From: Roseomonas sp. 18066 | GTDB taxonomy: Bacteria > Pseudomonadota > Alphaproteobacteria > Acetobacterales > Acetobacteraceae | Assembly: GCF_902706185.1 (NCBI RefSeq) | Contig: NZ_CACSJM010000044.1 | Coordinates: 1-39,506, forward strand | Length of the DNA stretch: 39,506 nt | Direction of reading: 5' to 3' | Part shown: positions 14,860 to 27,486 of the stretch, in pieces | Position numbering within the stretch: position 1 is the stretch's first letter | Layout: every line of letters starts with the position of its first letter | The notes under the pieces: generated by a model | What the model saw: the letters and a program-made list of their open reading frames with translations, nothing else | Databases searched by the model: none | What the model was told of the DNA's origin: nothing | Program-made: the position numbers and the translations under genes

Positions 14860-15696
14860 ATGGCCGACACGCTGACCAGCCCGACCGCGCTGTGCCCCAG
14901 CTGGTCCTGGCAGGACGCCGCCCCCGCCGCCGCGCCGGGCGAGCGGCTGCTGCCCGAGGAAGTGCCCGTCGCCCTGACCTATGGCCGCGCCACCCAGGCG
15001 GTGATGATGGCGACGCCCGCCGACCTCGAGGATTTCGCCATCGGCTTCAGCCTGACCGAGGGGCTGGTCGCGTCGCCCGACGACATCCTGGAGCTGGAGA
15101 TCCGCCCCGGCCCGCGCGGCATCGAGCTGCGCATGGAGCTGGAGGAAAGCCGCCAGGCGGCGCTGGCCGAGCGCCGCCGCTTCATGGCCGGGCCGGTCGG
15201 CTGCGGGCTGTGCGGGCTGGACAGCCTGGAGGCGACGCTGCGGCCGCTGCCCGCCGTCCCCGCCGGGCCGCGCCTGCCCGCCAGCGCCGTCGCCGCGGCG
15301 CTGGACGCCATGGCCGGGCGCCAGGCGCTGCACCGCGCGACCCAGGGCGCCCATGCCGCCGGCTTCTGGCACCCGGCGCGCGGGCTGCTGGCGCTGCGCG
15401 AGGATGTCGGCCGGCACAATGCGCTGGACAAGCTGGTCGGCGCCATCCGCCGCCAGGGGCTGGACCCGGCCGAGGGCGCGGTGGTGATGACCAGCCGCGT
15501 CTCGGTCGAGCTGGTGCAGAAGACCGCGCTGCTGGGGGCGGCGATCCTGGTCGCGGTCTCGGCGCCGACGGCGCTGGCGGTGCGCAGCGCCGAGGCCTGC
15601 GGACTGACCCTGGTGGCCCGCGCCCGCGCGCCCCGCTTCGAGGTCTTCTGCCATGCGCACCGGCTGGTCGCCGATGACGGGGCCGGCGGCCGGTAG
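14860..15696 (+). CDS. fdhD: FdhD, formate dehydrogenase sulfurtransferase
   Basis: A 278-residue FdhD. The protein carries sulfur from a cysteine desulfurase (IscS in E. coli) to the molybdenum cofactor, which formate dehydrogenases need for activity. The conserved active-site pair is C115 and C118 in GPVGCGLCGLDS. Other family features are DLEDFAIGFSLTEGL, HPARGLLALREDVGRHNALDKL and VVMTSRVSVELVQKTALLG. The ATG at 14860 has an AGAGGGAG ribosome site; upstream in-frame starts lack one. It lies upstream of the selenocysteine formate dehydrogenase operon and is clearly part of its maturation set. Confidence 0.95.
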   Translation: MADTLTSPTALCPSWSWQDAAPAAAPGERLLPEEVPVALTYGRATQAVMMATPADLEDFAIGFSLTEGLVASPDDILELEIRPGPRGIELRMELEESRQAALAERRRFMAGPVGCGLCGLDSLEATLRPLPAVPAGPRLPASAVAAALDAMAGRQALHRATQGAHAAGFWHPARGLLALREDVGRHNALDKLVGAIRRQGLDPAEGAVVMTSRVSVELVQKTALLGAAILVAVSAPTALAVRSAEACGLTLVARARAPRFEVFCHAHRLVADDGAGGR

Positions 15697-15825
15697 AAAT
15701 TGGCCCGATCGCCGCGCGCGGCTTGCAGCCGCCACCCGGCTTGGGGCATTTCTTCCACAGAGTGGCACGACAGACGCCCTGCCCGGCGGGTGCCGCCCTT
15801 CCTGTCCGTTCGCACGAGGTCCCTC

Positions 15826-16929
15826 ATGCAGCGCCGCGCCCTCGCCTCCCTGCTGGCCGCCCTGCCGGTCGCCCTGCCGGTCGCCGGCGCCCTCGCCCGG
15901 CCCGCCGCCGCGCAGACGCCGGCTGCCCCCACGCTGGCCCCCGCGCCCGCTGGCTGGCGCCGCTTCGAGCTCACCACCCGGGTCACCCTGCCGGACGGCC
16001 CCGGACCAGCGCAGCTCTGGCTGCCGCTGGCGCAGACCGCCGGCGGCTACCAGGCCGGGCTCGACCTGCGCTGGGACAGCGCGGCGCGCGGCGGCGTGGT
16101 GCAGGATGCCCGCTATGGCGCGTCGCTGCTGAAGCTGGACTGGGCCGCTGAGCATGCCGGGCCGCGCAGCCTGGAGCTGGTGCAGACGGTCGCCACCCGC
16201 GACCGCCAGGGCGTGGCCACCGGCCTGCCGGCGACCAGCGCCGAGCGTGCCTTCTGGCGGGAGCCGACCGAGAGCGTGCCGGTCGACGGCATCGTCAAGG
16301 CCACAGCCGAGCGCATCACCGCCGGCATCACCGAGCCGCGGGCCCGGCTGCGCGCCCTCTATGACTGGGTGGTCGACAACACCGCCCGCAACCCGGAGAC
16401 CCCGGGCTGCGGCATCGGCGATGTGCGCGGCATGCTGGAGAGCGGCAACCTCTCGGGCAAATGCGCCGATATCAACGGGCTGATGACCGGGCTGGCGCGG
16501 GCCGCGGGCTTTCCGGCGCGCGACGTCTATGGCATCCGCGCGGTGCCCTCGGCGCAGTTCCGCACGCTGGGCGCGACCAGCGCCGATGTCTCCAAGGCGC
16601 AGCATTGCCGCGCCGAGGCCTATCTGGAGGGCGAGGGCTGGTTCCCGCTGGACCCGGCCGATGTGCGCAAGGTGGTGCTGGACCACAAGCTGGCGGTCGA
16701 CAGCCCAGAGATCCGCGCCTTGAGAGAAAAGCTGTTCGGGCACTGGGAGATGAACTGGGTCGGCTTCAACAGCGCGACCGACATCGTCCTGCCGGGGGCG
16801 CTGGGGCAGCAGAAGCCGAACTTCGCCTTCCTGATGTACCCTTGCGCCTTCACCCCGGCCGGCCAGCCCGACTGCCTGGATCCGTCGAGCTTCCGCTATG
16901 CGATCACGGCGCGGGAAGTGATCGCCTGA
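15826..16929 (+). CDS. Secreted transglutaminase-like domain protein
   Basis: A 367-residue exported protein. The start ATG 15826 (GAGG upstream) gives an N-terminus MQRRALASLLAALPVALPVAG with cleavage near AAAQ. The C-terminal half is a transglutaminase-like papain-fold domain with the full triad visible: C213 in SGKCADINGL, H260 in AQHCRAEAYL and D276 in FPLDPADV. Such bacterial domains act as cysteine proteases, amidases or peptide ligases; the substrate here is unknown. It sits between fdhD and fdnG on the same strand, but the gaps on both sides (129 and 170 bases) allow separate transcription. A link to formate metabolism is not shown. Confidence 0.87.
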   Translation: MQRRALASLLAALPVALPVAGALARPAAAQTPAAPTLAPAPAGWRRFELTTRVTLPDGPGPAQLWLPLAQTAGGYQAGLDLRWDSAARGGVVQDARYGASLLKLDWAAEHAGPRSLELVQTVATRDRQGVATGLPATSAERAFWREPTESVPVDGIVKATAERITAGITEPRARLRALYDWVVDNTARNPETPGCGIGDVRGMLESGNLSGKCADINGLMTGLARAAGFPARDVYGIRAVPSAQFRTLGATSADVSKAQHCRAEAYLEGEGWFPLDPADVRKVVLDHKLAVDSPEIRALREKLFGHWEMNWVGFNSATDIVLPGALGQQKPNFAFLMYPCAFTPAGQPDCLDPSSFRYAITAREVIA

Positions 16930-16951
16930 GGGCGGCCCGCGCGGCGGCAGT

Positions 16952-16966
16952 TGAGACTTATTCTCA
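16952..16966. promoter_or_regulatory. Fur-like palindrome upstream of fdnG
   Basis: TGAGA-CTTAT-TCTCA is a perfect 15-bp dyad in a GC-rich gap. It resembles the 7-1-7 Fur consensus (TGATAATNATTATCA) with G for T at the third inner positions. It lies 134 bases before fdnG, an iron-sulfur enzyme gene. A separate TCACGTGA palindrome lies at 16975-16982. Function is inferred. Confidence 0.35.
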
Positions 16967-17099
16967 TCGAGTCGTCACGTGATAGCCGCCAAGGAATAGC
17001 GTGGCGTTTATCCGGCACGCAGACATCTTGACTTCGCCGGGCACGGTCGACAACTGTTTCTGGTTAAGGCGCGACAAGCTCCGATAAGGGGAGGACCCA

Positions 17100-20000
17100 A
17101 TGAATATGGAACTCTCGCGGCGCGGCTTCATGAAAGCTGCCGGCGCGGGTGTGGCGGCGACATCTCTGGGGGCGATGGGCTTTGGCGGGGCCGAGGCGGC
17201 CGTCATCGCCCATGTCCGGCCGATGAAGCTGGCCAGCACCACGGAGACCCGCAACACCTGCACCTATTGCTCGGTCGCCTGCGGCGTCATCCTCTATTCC
17301 AAGGGTGACGTGCGGAAGGGCGAGCGCGCCGAGCTGGTGCATGTCGAGGGTGATGCCGACCACCCGACCAATCTCGGCACCCTCTGCCCCAAGGGCGCGG
17401 CGCTGAAGGATTTCGTCCGGGCCGAGACGCGGCTGCGCCAGCCGATGCACCGCCGCCCGGGCTCCGACAAGTTCGAGCCGATCACCTGGGACGCCGCGCT
17501 GGATCGCATCGCGCGGCTGATGAAGGACGATCGGGACGCGAACTTCATCGCGACCAATGCCGAGGGCGTGCCGGTCAACCGCTGGGCGACCACGGGCATG
17601 CTGGCGGCCTCCGCCACCACCAACGAGACGGCCTGGACCACCTTCAAGGTGGCCAAGACGCTCGGCATCGTAGGGTTCGATAACCAGGCGCGCGTCTGAC
17701 ACGGCCCCACGGTGTCCAGTTTGGGCCCGACATTTGGCCGTGGCGCGATGACGAATGCCTGGACCGATATCAAGAACACCGACCTCGTCGTCGTCATGGG
17801 CGGCAATGCGGCGGAAGCGCATCCCTGCGGCTTCAAATGGGTGACCGAGGCCAAGGCGCATCGGGGCGCCAAGCTGATCGTCGTCGATCCGCGCTATACC
17901 CGCACGGCCTCCGTCTCGGACGTCTATGCGCCGATCCGGCAGGGCTCGGACATCGCCTTCCTGAACGGGGTGATCAATCACTGCATCCAGAACGACAAGG
18001 TGCAGTGGGAATATACCAAGGCCTATACCAACGCGTCCTTCATCGTGAAGGAAGGCTTCGGCTACGCCGACGGGCTCTTCACCGGCTATGACGAGGAGAA
18101 GCGCGACTACGACCGCTCGAGCTGGGACTACGAGTTCGGCGAGGACGGCTTTGCCAAGGTCGATCCCACGCTCACGCATCCGCGCTGCGTCTGGAACCTG
18201 CTGAAGCAGCACGTCGCCGCCTACACGCCGGAGCTGGTCGAGCGCATCTGCGGCACGCCGCGGCAAAAGTTCCTGCAGATCGCGCAGATGATCGGCGAAT
18301 GCTCGTCGCCGGTGAAGACCATGACCTCGATGTATGCGCTGGGCTGGACGCAGCATTCGCATGGCGCGCAGAACATCCGCGCCATGGCCATGCTGCAGCT
18401 GATCCTGGGCAATATCGGCGTGCGCGGCGGCGGCATGAACGCGCTGCGCGGGCATTCCAACATCCAGGGCCTGACCGATCTCGGCCTGATGTCGCATCTG
18501 CTCACCGGCTACCTGAACATGCCGACGGAGAAGGAGCCCGACTACAAGACCTATCTGAGCTCCCGCCAGTTCCGGCCGCTGCGGCCGGGCCAGACCAGCT
18601 ACTGGCAGAACTACTCGAAGTTCATGGTCAGCTTTCAGAAGGCCATGTGGGGCGATGCCGCCACGGCCGAGAACGACTGGTGCTACCACTATATCCCGAA
18701 GCTGGACGTGCCGGCCTACGACATCCTGCGCATGTTCGAGCTGATGAACCATGGCAAGGTGAACGGCTATCTCTGCCAGGGCTTCAACCCGGTTCTGGCC
18801 TTCCCCAACCGGGGCAAGGTGGTGGCCGGCCTGTCGAAGCTGAAGTTCCTGGTCACCATGGACCCGCTGGAGACCGAGACCGCCCGCTTCTGGGAGAATC
18901 ACGGCCCCTATAACGACGTCGACACCAAGGCGATCCAGACCGAGGTCTTCCAGCTGCCGACGGTCTGCTTCGCCGAGGACCAGGGCTCGCTGACCAATTC
19001 CGGCCGCTGGCTGCAATGGTTCTGGCCCGCCGCCACGCCCCCGGGCGAGGCCAAGGCCGATACCTGGATCATGGCGCAGATCTTCCTGCGCATGCGGGAG
19101 ATGTACCGGAAGGAAGGGGGGGCTTTCCCCGACCCGATCCTCAACCTGTCCTGGCAGTACCATAACCCCGGCGAGCCGGAGCCCGAGGAGCTGGCCAAGG
19201 AGATCAATGGCCGCGCGCTGACCGACCTGCGCGACCCCGCCGACCCGAGCAAGATCCTGGTCGCCGCCGGCAAGCAGGTGGTCAACTTCTCCCAGCTGCG
19301 CGACGACGGCTCCACCATGTCGGGCTGCTGGATCTATTCCGGCTGCTTCAACGAGGCCGGCAACAACATGGCGCGCCGGGACAATCACGACCCGGACAAT
19401 ACGGGGGCCCATCCCAACTGGACCTTCGCCTGGCCGCTGAACCGGCGCACCCTGTACAACCGCGCTTCCGCCGATCTCGACGGCAAGCCCTGGGACCCCT
19501 CCCGCAAGCTGCTGGAATGGGATGGGGCGAAGTGGACCGGCTATGACGTGCCGGATATCGCGCCGACCGCGAAGCCGCGCGACGTCATGCCCTTCATCAT
19601 GAACCAGGAAGGCGTCTCGCGCCTCTTCGCCCGCGGCATGCTGCGCGACGGCCCCTTCCCCGCGCATATGGAGCCTTTCGAAAGCCCGATCGCCAACCCC
19701 TTCAACCCGAAGATGCGCGGCAACCCCGTCGCCCGCATCTTCGAGAGTGACGTGGCGCAGTTCGGGACCTCGGAAGAATTCCCCTACGCGGCGACGTCCT
19801 ATCGCCTGACGGAACACTTCCACTACTGGACCAAGCACAACCGGGTGAATGCGGCGCTGCAGCCTGAATTCTTCGTCGAGCTCTCCGAGGAGCTGGCGCG
19901 GGAGAAGGGCATCACCCTGGGCGGCTGGGTGCGGGTCTGGTCGAAGCGCGGCTCGGTGCATGCCAAGGCGGTGGTGACCAAGCGGATCCGGCCGCTGATC

Positions 20001-20189
20001 TGCGACGGCAAGACCGTGCATGTCATCGGCATCCCGCTGCATTGGGGCTTCGTCGGTGCCGCGAAGAAGGGCTTCGGCCCGAACTCGCTCAGCCCCTTCG
20101 TCGGTGAGGCGAATATCGAGACGCCTGGCTACAAGGCCTTCCTCGTCAATATCGAGCCCAGCAACGGTCCGGGGGGTGTGACGGCATGA
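17100..20189 (+). CDS. fdnG: Formate dehydrogenase-N alpha subunit, selenocysteine-containing
   Basis: A 1029-residue molybdopterin enzyme oxidising formate to CO2 on the periplasmic face. It begins with a twin-arginine signal (SRRGFMK, residues 6-12), then the [4Fe-4S] ligands C54, C57, C61 and C96. The TGA at 17697-17699 is codon 200 and must be read as selenocysteine: the flanking sequence NQARV-U-HGPTV continues directly into [11 protein letters not shown], matching E. coli FdnG around its Sec196. A SECIS-like hairpin follows. Length is close to E. coli FdnG (1015). A strong GGGGAGGA ribosome site precedes the ATG. Its stop overlaps fdnH (ATGA). Automated calling will split it at the UGA into two frames. 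Confidence 0.96.
17697..17728 (+). promoter_or_regulatory. Selenocysteine UGA and SECIS-like hairpin in fdnG
   Basis: The UGA (17697-17699) is followed after 11 bases by GGTGTCCAGTTTGGGCCC (17711-17728). It folds as GG, a bulged U (17713), G, a UCCA/UGGG apical stem and a GUU loop, closing on CCC. This reproduces the bulged-U and small-loop form of the E. coli fdnG and fdhF SECIS elements, and the same 11-base spacing. The hairpin is what SelB binds to recode UGA. Confidence 0.85.
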
Positions 20190-21172
20190 GCGGCAGCACC
20201 GATAGCCCGCGCACGGCGGTCAGCAACCCGCCGGTGCAGCCCATGGCCAGCAATCTGGGGGCCGGCGACGTGATCCGCCGCTCGGCCACCAGCGAGTTGC
20301 CGCCGCCGACGCGGCAGCTGACGCCGGTCGCCAAGCTGATCGACGTGTCCAAATGCATCGGCTGCAAGGCCTGCCAGTCGGCCTGCATCGAATGGAACGA
20401 CACCCATCCAGCGATCGGCGAGAATGTGGGGGTCTATGAGAACCCGCATGACCTGACCGAGAACATGTTCACCCTGATGCGCTTCACCGAATGGGTGAAC
20501 CCGGCGACGGACAGCCTGGAATGGCTGATCCGCAAGGATGGCTGCATGCATTGCGCCGATCCGGGCTGCCTGAAGGCCTGCCCGGCGCCCGGCGCCATCG
20601 TGCAGTATTCCAACGGCATCGTCGACTTCATACACGAGAACTGCATCGGCTGCGGCTATTGCGTGAAGGGGTGCCCCTTCAACATCCCGCGCATCTCCAA
20701 GGCCGATCACCGTTCCTACAAATGCACCCTCTGCTCCGACCGTGTCGCGGTGGGCCAGGGGCCGGCCTGCGCCAAGGCCTGCCCGACCCAGGCCATCGTC
20801 TTCGGCACCAAGGAGGACATGAAGAAGCATGCCGAGGGCCGCATCGCCGACCTGAAGTCGCGTGGCTACGACCAGGCCGGGCTCTACGACCCGCCCGGCG
20901 TCGGCGGCACCCATGTGATGTACGTCCTGCACCATGCCGACAAGCCGCAGATCTATGCCGGCCTGCCGGAGAACCCGTCGATCTCGCCTCTCGTCCAGAG
21001 CTGGAAGGGCGTGACCAAGTATGTGGGCATCGCCGCCATGGGCTTCATGGCGGTGGGCAGCCTGGTGCATGGCGTCTTCGGCCGCGCCAACCGCGTGACG
21101 CGGGAGGAGGAGGAGGCGGCCGAGCGCCTGGTCGACAGCGCCGGGCCCCCGCCGCCGGGGCCGCGCCCATGA
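20186..21172 (+). CDS. fdnH: Formate dehydrogenase-N beta (iron-sulfur) subunit
   Basis: A 328-residue electron-transfer subunit. Four cysteine clusters of the FdnH type are visible: [35 protein letters not shown] and CTLCSD with a later CAKAC, for four [4Fe-4S] centres passing electrons from FdnG to the cytochrome b subunit. A single C-terminal membrane helix ([22 protein letters not shown]) anchors it, as in E. coli FdnH. The 45-residue N-terminal extension is low-complexity. It overlaps fdnG and fdnI by ATGA at both ends, so the three subunits are translationally coupled. Confidence 0.95.
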   Translation: MSGSTDSPRTAVSNPPVQPMASNLGAGDVIRRSATSELPPPTRQLTPVAKLIDVSKCIGCKACQSACIEWNDTHPAIGENVGVYENPHDLTENMFTLMRFTEWVNPATDSLEWLIRKDGCMHCADPGCLKACPAPGAIVQYSNGIVDFIHENCIGCGYCVKGCPFNIPRISKADHRSYKCTLCSDRVAVGQGPACAKACPTQAIVFGTKEDMKKHAEGRIADLKSRGYDQAGLYDPPGVGGTHVMYVLHHADKPQIYAGLPENPSISPLVQSWKGVTKYVGIAAMGFMAVGSLVHGVFGRANRVTREEEEAAERLVDSAGPPPPGPRP

Positions 21173-21879
21173 GCACGCCGCCCCGCCCCGCCAAGCCGCG
21201 CCTGGTCTATGCCCAGCCCGGCGACGCCGTCGAGCCCGGCCATCCGGTCACCGTCAGCCGCTATGGCCCCTGGGCGCGGGTCAACCACTGGATCACCGCC
21301 AGCAGCCTGATCCTGCTGGCGATCTCCGGCCTGGCGCTGTTCACGCCGGCGCTGTTCTTCCTGACCACCCTGTTCGGCGGCGGGCAGAACACGCGGGCGC
21401 TGCATCCCTGGATCGGCGTGCTGCTCTTCGTCAGCTTCTTCGTCTTCTTCGCCCAGCTCTGGCGCGCCAACCTGCCGGCGAAGGTGGATGTCGTCTGGCT
21501 GTCGAAGATCAAGGACGTCGTCGGCGGGCATGAGGAAAACCTGCCGGAGCTCGGCAAGTACAATGCCGGCCAGAAGTTCATCTTCTGGGGCATGGCGGCG
21601 CTGATCCTGCTGCTGATCGCGACCGGGGTGATGATCTGGGAGCAGTATTTCTCGGCCTATTTCGGCATCCCGCTGCGGCGCTGGGCGGTGCTGGTGCATT
21701 CCATCGCGGCGGTGCTGATCATCTGCATCTTCATCCTGCACGTCTATGCGGCGATCTGGACCCGCGGCACGCTGCGCGCCATGACCCGCGGCACCGTCAC
21801 CGGCGGCTGGGCCTGGCGCCATCACCGCAAATGGCTGCGCGAGCTGGCCGGCCTGCGCCGGCGTGGCCCCGCTGAGTAA
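21169..21879 (+). CDS. fdnI: Formate dehydrogenase-N gamma (cytochrome b556) subunit
   Basis: A 236-residue di-haem cytochrome b subunit with four membrane helices. Likely haem ligands are in [16 protein letters not shown] and the fourth-helix region [21 protein letters not shown]. It accepts electrons from FdnH and reduces quinone at the inner membrane, completing the FdnGHI complex. The N-terminal 33 residues are an extension compared with the E. coli protein. The ATG overlaps the fdnH stop. It is followed after a short gap by fdhE. Confidence 0.93.
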   Translation: MSTPPRPAKPRLVYAQPGDAVEPGHPVTVSRYGPWARVNHWITASSLILLAISGLALFTPALFFLTTLFGGGQNTRALHPWIGVLLFVSFFVFFAQLWRANLPAKVDVVWLSKIKDVVGGHEENLPELGKYNAGQKFIFWGMAALILLLIATGVMIWEQYFSAYFGIPLRRWAVLVHSIAAVLIICIFILHVYAAIWTRGTLRAMTRGTVTGGWAWRHHRKWLRELAGLRRRGPAE

Positions 21880-21915
21880 AGCCTTCAGGGAGGCGTGGCC
21901 GGTGCGGCCCGCGCG

Positions 21916-22842
21916 ATGAGCATGTCTGGATTCCAGGGACTGCAGCCCGATCCTTCGATGATCGGGCGGCTGGTGAAGCCGGCTTTTTGTCTGTTGCCCG
22001 ACCCGGGGCCGCTCTTCGCGATGCGCGCGGCGCGCTTCCGGGTGCTGGCGGAGGGCCACGCGCTGGCGCCCTACCTGACCTTCCTCGCCGGGCTTTGCGA
22101 GGCGCAGGCTGCCCTGGCCGCCGCGCTGCCGCCGCTGGCGCCGCCCTCCCCGGCGCTGCTGGCGCGGGCGCGGGAGAACGGCATGCCGCCGCTCGACCGC
22201 CCGGCCCTCGCCGGCGACGCCGTGCTGGCCGAGACCGTCACGCGCTTCCTCGACGCCATCAGCGACCTAGCGATGCCGGCCCCCGCCACGGCCGCCCTCG
22301 CCGATCTGCGCCGCATCGACGGCGCGGAACTGAAGAAGATGCTGGCCAATGTGCTGGCGGATGCCATGCCGGCGGAAAGCTTGCCGCAGCATCTGTTCCT
22401 GGCCGCCGCCATGCAGCTGCACATGGCCCGCGCCGCCGCGGCGCTGGACGCCAAGGCGCTGCTGCCGCTGGCCACCGGCCTCTGCCCGGTCTGCGGCGGG
22501 CCGCCGGTCGCCTCGATGGTGGTCGGGCGCCAGGGCGCCGAGGGCGCGCGCTACGCCGCCTGCGCCTGCTGCAACAGCCAGTGGAACGAGGTGCGCATCA
22601 AATGCCTGTCCTGCGGCAGCACCAAGGGCATCGGCTACCAGTCGCCCGAGGGCGAGGACCTGCCGGTGGTGAAGGCCGAATGCTGCGACAGCTGCCAGTC
22701 CTGGGTGAAGATCTTCTACCAGGACAAGAACCCCTCGCTGGAGACGGTAGCCGACGACGTGGCCAGCCTCGGCCTCGACCTGATGATGCAGCAGACCGCC
22801 TATCGCCGTGCCGGCTTCGATCCTTTCCTGGTCGGGTATTGA
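21916..22842 (+). CDS. fdhE: FdhE, formate dehydrogenase accessory protein
   Basis: A 308-residue FdhE. The C-terminal half carries four CxxC rubredoxin-like pairs: [20 protein letters not shown] and CDSCQSW, as in FdhE, which binds the formate dehydrogenase catalytic subunit during assembly. The N-terminal half is helical ([28 protein letters not shown]). The start is uncertain: ATG 21916 matches family N-termini, but the only Shine-Dalgarno (AGGGAGG, 21887-21893) lies just before an in-frame GTG at 21895. It sits between fdnI and selA, four bases before the latter. Confidence 0.92.
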   Translation: MSMSGFQGLQPDPSMIGRLVKPAFCLLPDPGPLFAMRAARFRVLAEGHALAPYLTFLAGLCEAQAALAAALPPLAPPSPALLARARENGMPPLDRPALAGDAVLAETVTRFLDAISDLAMPAPATAALADLRRIDGAELKKMLANVLADAMPAESLPQHLFLAAAMQLHMARAAAALDAKALLPLATGLCPVCGGPPVASMVVGRQGAEGARYAACACCNSQWNEVRIKCLSCGSTKGIGYQSPEGEDLPVVKAECCDSCQSWVKIFYQDKNPSLETVADDVASLGLDLMMQQTAYRRAGFDPFLVGY

Positions 22843-22846
22843 TCGC

Positions 22847-24226
22847 ATGTCGGCCGATCTGCGCGCCCTGCCCTCGATCGACCGCCTGCTCGGCGAGGCC
22901 GCCTCGCTGGTCGCGGCGCATGGCCGGGCGGCGACCGCCCAGGCCCTGCGCGACACGCTGCAGGCGGTGCGCGACCACCGCCCCGACCCGCTGCCCGATG
23001 CCGCCGCGCTGGTCGCCGAAGCCGCGGCGCGGCTGGCCAGGCAAGCGCGCCCCGGGCTGCGGCCGATCTTCAACCTGACGGGCACGGTGCTGCACACCAA
23101 TCTCGGCCGCGCGCTGCTGGCCGAGGTGGCGATCGAGGCGGCGACGGCCGCCATGCGCGATGCCGTCGCCCTGGAATTCGACCTCGACACCGGCCGCCGC
23201 GGCGAGCGGGATTCGCATCTGCGCGGGCTGCTCTGCGAGCTGACCGGCGCCGAGGATGCGACGGTGGTCAACAACAATGCCGCTGCCGTGCTGATCGCGC
23301 TGAACACGCTGGGCGCGGGGCGGGAGGCGGTGGTCTCCCGCGGCGAGCTGATCGAGATCGGCGGCGCCTTCCGCATGCCCGACATCATGGCCCGCGCCGG
23401 GGTGCGCCTCGTCGAGGTCGGCACCACCAACCGCACCCATCCGAAGGACTATCTCGGCGCCATCACCCCGGAGACCGGGCTGATCCTGAAGGTGCATACC
23501 TCGAACTACCGCATCGAGGGCTTCACCGCCGAGGTCAGCGGCGCCGCCTTGGCGAAGATCGCCACGGACAAAAAGGTGCCGCTGCTGAACGACCTGGGGT
23601 CGGGCACGCTGGTCGACCTGTCGCGCTATGGCCTGGCGCGGGAGCCGACGGTGCGGGAGGCGGTGGCCGAGGGCGCTGACCTGGTCACCTTCTCCGGCGA
23701 CAAGCTGCTGGGCGGGCCGCAGGCGGGCTTCATCCTCGGCCGGCGCGACCTGATCGCCGCCATCAACCGCAACCCGATGAAGCGGGCGCTGCGCCTCGAC
23801 AAGATCCGGCTGGCGGCGCTGGAGGCGACCCTGCGCCTCTATCGCGACCCCGACCGCCTGGCCGAGCGGCTGCCGACGCTGGCCCTGCTCGCCCGCCCGC
23901 AGGCCGAGATCGAGGCCCAGGCGCGCCGCCTGGCGCCGCAGGTCGCGGCCCTGCTGCCGGCCGGGCTGGATGTCGAGCCGGCCGAATGCCGCAGCCAGAT
24001 CGGCTCCGGCGCGCTGCCGCTGGAGACGCTGCCGAGCCATGCCCTGCGCCTGACCGCCCCCGGCGGCCGCGCGCTGGAGGCGCTGCAGGCGGCGCTGCGC
24101 GACCTGCCGCGGCCGGTGGTCGGGCGGATCCAGGACGGCGCGCTGCTGCTCGACCTGCGCTGCCTGACCGAGGAGGCGCTGTTCCTCGACACCCTGGCGG
24201 CGCTGCCCCGTGCCGCGCTGGCTTGA
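22847..24226 (+). CDS. selA: SelA, L-seryl-tRNA(Sec) selenium transferase
   Basis: A 459-residue PLP enzyme converting Ser-tRNA(Sec) to Sec-tRNA(Sec) using selenophosphate. The N-terminal tRNA-binding region ([14 protein letters not shown]) matches SelA; the core shows [21 protein letters not shown] sequence ([17 protein letters not shown]) and the PLP lysine K286 in [14 protein letters not shown]. Length equals typical SelA (about 460). The ATG is four bases after the fdhE stop, and the 3' end overlaps the Sel1-repeat gene by 17 bases. Together with selB, selC and selD this gives a full bacterial Sec pathway. Confidence 0.96.
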   Translation: MSADLRALPSIDRLLGEAASLVAAHGRAATAQALRDTLQAVRDHRPDPLPDAAALVAEAAARLARQARPGLRPIFNLTGTVLHTNLGRALLAEVAIEAATAAMRDAVALEFDLDTGRRGERDSHLRGLLCELTGAEDATVVNNNAAAVLIALNTLGAGREAVVSRGELIEIGGAFRMPDIMARAGVRLVEVGTTNRTHPKDYLGAITPETGLILKVHTSNYRIEGFTAEVSGAALAKIATDKKVPLLNDLGSGTLVDLSRYGLAREPTVREAVAEGADLVTFSGDKLLGGPQAGFILGRRDLIAAINRNPMKRALRLDKIRLAALEATLRLYRDPDRLAERLPTLALLARPQAEIEAQARRLAPQVAALLPAGLDVEPAECRSQIGSGALPLETLPSHALRLTAPGGRALEALQAALRDLPRPVVGRIQDGALLLDLRCLTEEALFLDTLAALPRAALA

Positions 24227-25024
24227 CCGGCTGCGCCCGCGCCCGGCGGAGCCCATGGTGGCCCCAATCGCGGACCCGATGGCGGAGGCGCTGGCCGCCT
24301 TCCGCGCCGGCGACCATGCCACGGCGCTGGCCCTGTGGGAGCCGCTGGCGCGGGCCGGCGATGCCCGGGCCCAGGCCAATATCGGCGCCTGCTTCGCCGA
24401 TGGGCTGGGCGTCGCGCGCGACCCCTCCCTCGCCGAGCGCTGGCTGCAGCTCTCGGCCGCGGCCGGCCATGCGGCGGGGCAGCGCAACCTGGCCGCCCTC
24501 TACCTGCAGGGCGGCGGCGCGGTCGCGGCCGATCCCGGCCGGGCGCAGCAGCTGTACCGCGCCGCCGCCGAGCAGGGCGACGCCCTGGCCCAGGACATGC
24601 TCAGCTGGCTGCTGCTGGAAGATGACTTCCTGCCGGCCGACCCGGTCGAGGCGATGCGCTGGGCGATCCCCGCGGCGCGGTCCGGCGTGGCGGCCTCGAT
24701 GACGCGGATCGGCATGCTGCACCACCATGCGCTGGGCGTCGCGCGCGACGTGGCCGCCGCCGCCGCCTGGTGGCGCGCCGGGGCGACGCGCGGCGATGCC
24801 GATGGCGCCGCCATGCTGGGGGCGGCGCATCAGCTGGGCGCCGGCGTCGCGCGCGACCCGGCGCTGGCCCTCGAATGGCTGCTGCGCGCCGAGGCCGGCG
24901 GCAGCGCCCTGGCCCAGCCCTTCTTCGCCGCGGTCCGCGCCGCACTCCCCCCCGAGGCCCAGGCGGCGGCGGCCGAGGCCGCCCGGCGGAGGCCGACCCC
25001 CGCGCCGATCCCGGAGCCGCCCGC

Positions 25025-25028
<4 letters not shown>
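24210..25028 (+). CDS. Sel1-repeat (TPR-like) protein between selA and selB
   Basis: A 272-residue protein built of about five or six Sel1-like repeats: [72 protein letters not shown] and [19 protein letters not shown]. These form helical solenoids that bind other proteins. No signal peptide is visible, so it is probably cytoplasmic. The GTG at 24210 overlaps selA by 17 bases; ATG 24255 behind GCGGAG is an alternative. The stop overlaps selB as ATGA. The name Sel1 refers to a eukaryotic protein, not to selenium. Its position inside the Sec operon suggests a partner of SelA, SelB or the dehydrogenase, which is inference. Confidence 0.85.
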
Positions 25029-27060
<2,032 letters not shown>

Positions 27061-27064
<4 letters not shown>

Positions 27065-27453
27065 CCCCGCCCAGTAGTCCCTTGGCCGAGACCGATTTCG
27101 ACGACTGGATCATCGCCACCCATGCCGAGGCCGGCGACTTCACCATGCTCTTCGTGCTGCTGGGCATCGGCGAGGCCACGGTCGAGCCGAAGCGCGCTGC
27201 CTGGCTGCATGTGCTGGGCAACGAGACCCGCTGGACAGAGATGAAGCGCCTGTTTATCGGCGCCGGCGTCGCCTGGGATGGCGTGGTTTTCTACCGCGCC
27301 GGGCGCGAGGGGCTGGTGCCGGACGACACCGCCCGCGCCCGCCTGGCGGCGCTGACCGCCAAGCTGCACGAGGACCGCAGCCTGATCCGCGACGGTTTCT
27401 TCTTCAATGCCGACGGGCTGACGCTGCGGCTGGAAGAGATGCGGCGGCACTGA
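27061..27453 (+). CDS. Unknown 130-residue protein coupled to selB/selC
   Basis: I do not recognise this family. The protein is soluble, mixed charge, with one cluster of hydrophobics (DFTMLFVLLGIGEATVEP) and a C-terminus rich in charged residues (LRLEEMRRH); there are no cysteines, signal peptide or membrane helices. The ATG overlaps the TGA of the extended selB frame (ATGA), 24 bases after the end of tRNA-Sec. Translation by coupling would require ribosomes reading through the tRNA sequence; otherwise it needs its own initiation, and no good Shine-Dalgarno is visible. The position, last in the Sec operon and convergent with selD, hints at a link to selenium or formate metabolism. Confidence 0.7.
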
Positions 27454-27486
27454 AGTCGTGCAGCCGAACCATCTGAATTTAAAAAA

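Noticed and set aside
15764..15777. Sigma-54 promoter (TGGCAC with GC 10 bases on) before the transglutaminase-like gene
   Set aside because: The -24 half is good but the -12 half keeps only GC of TTGCW. In such GC-rich DNA this match is expected by chance.
16975..16982. TCACGTGA palindrome as a regulator site
   Set aside because: An isolated 8-bp palindrome with no second copy and no known alphaproteobacterial regulator I can tie to it.
17100..17699. fdnG as a pseudogene or frameshifted gene with a premature stop
   Set aside because: The frame is unchanged across the TGA, the flanking residues match E. coli FdnG around Sec, a SECIS-like hairpin follows at the right spacing, and all sel genes are present.
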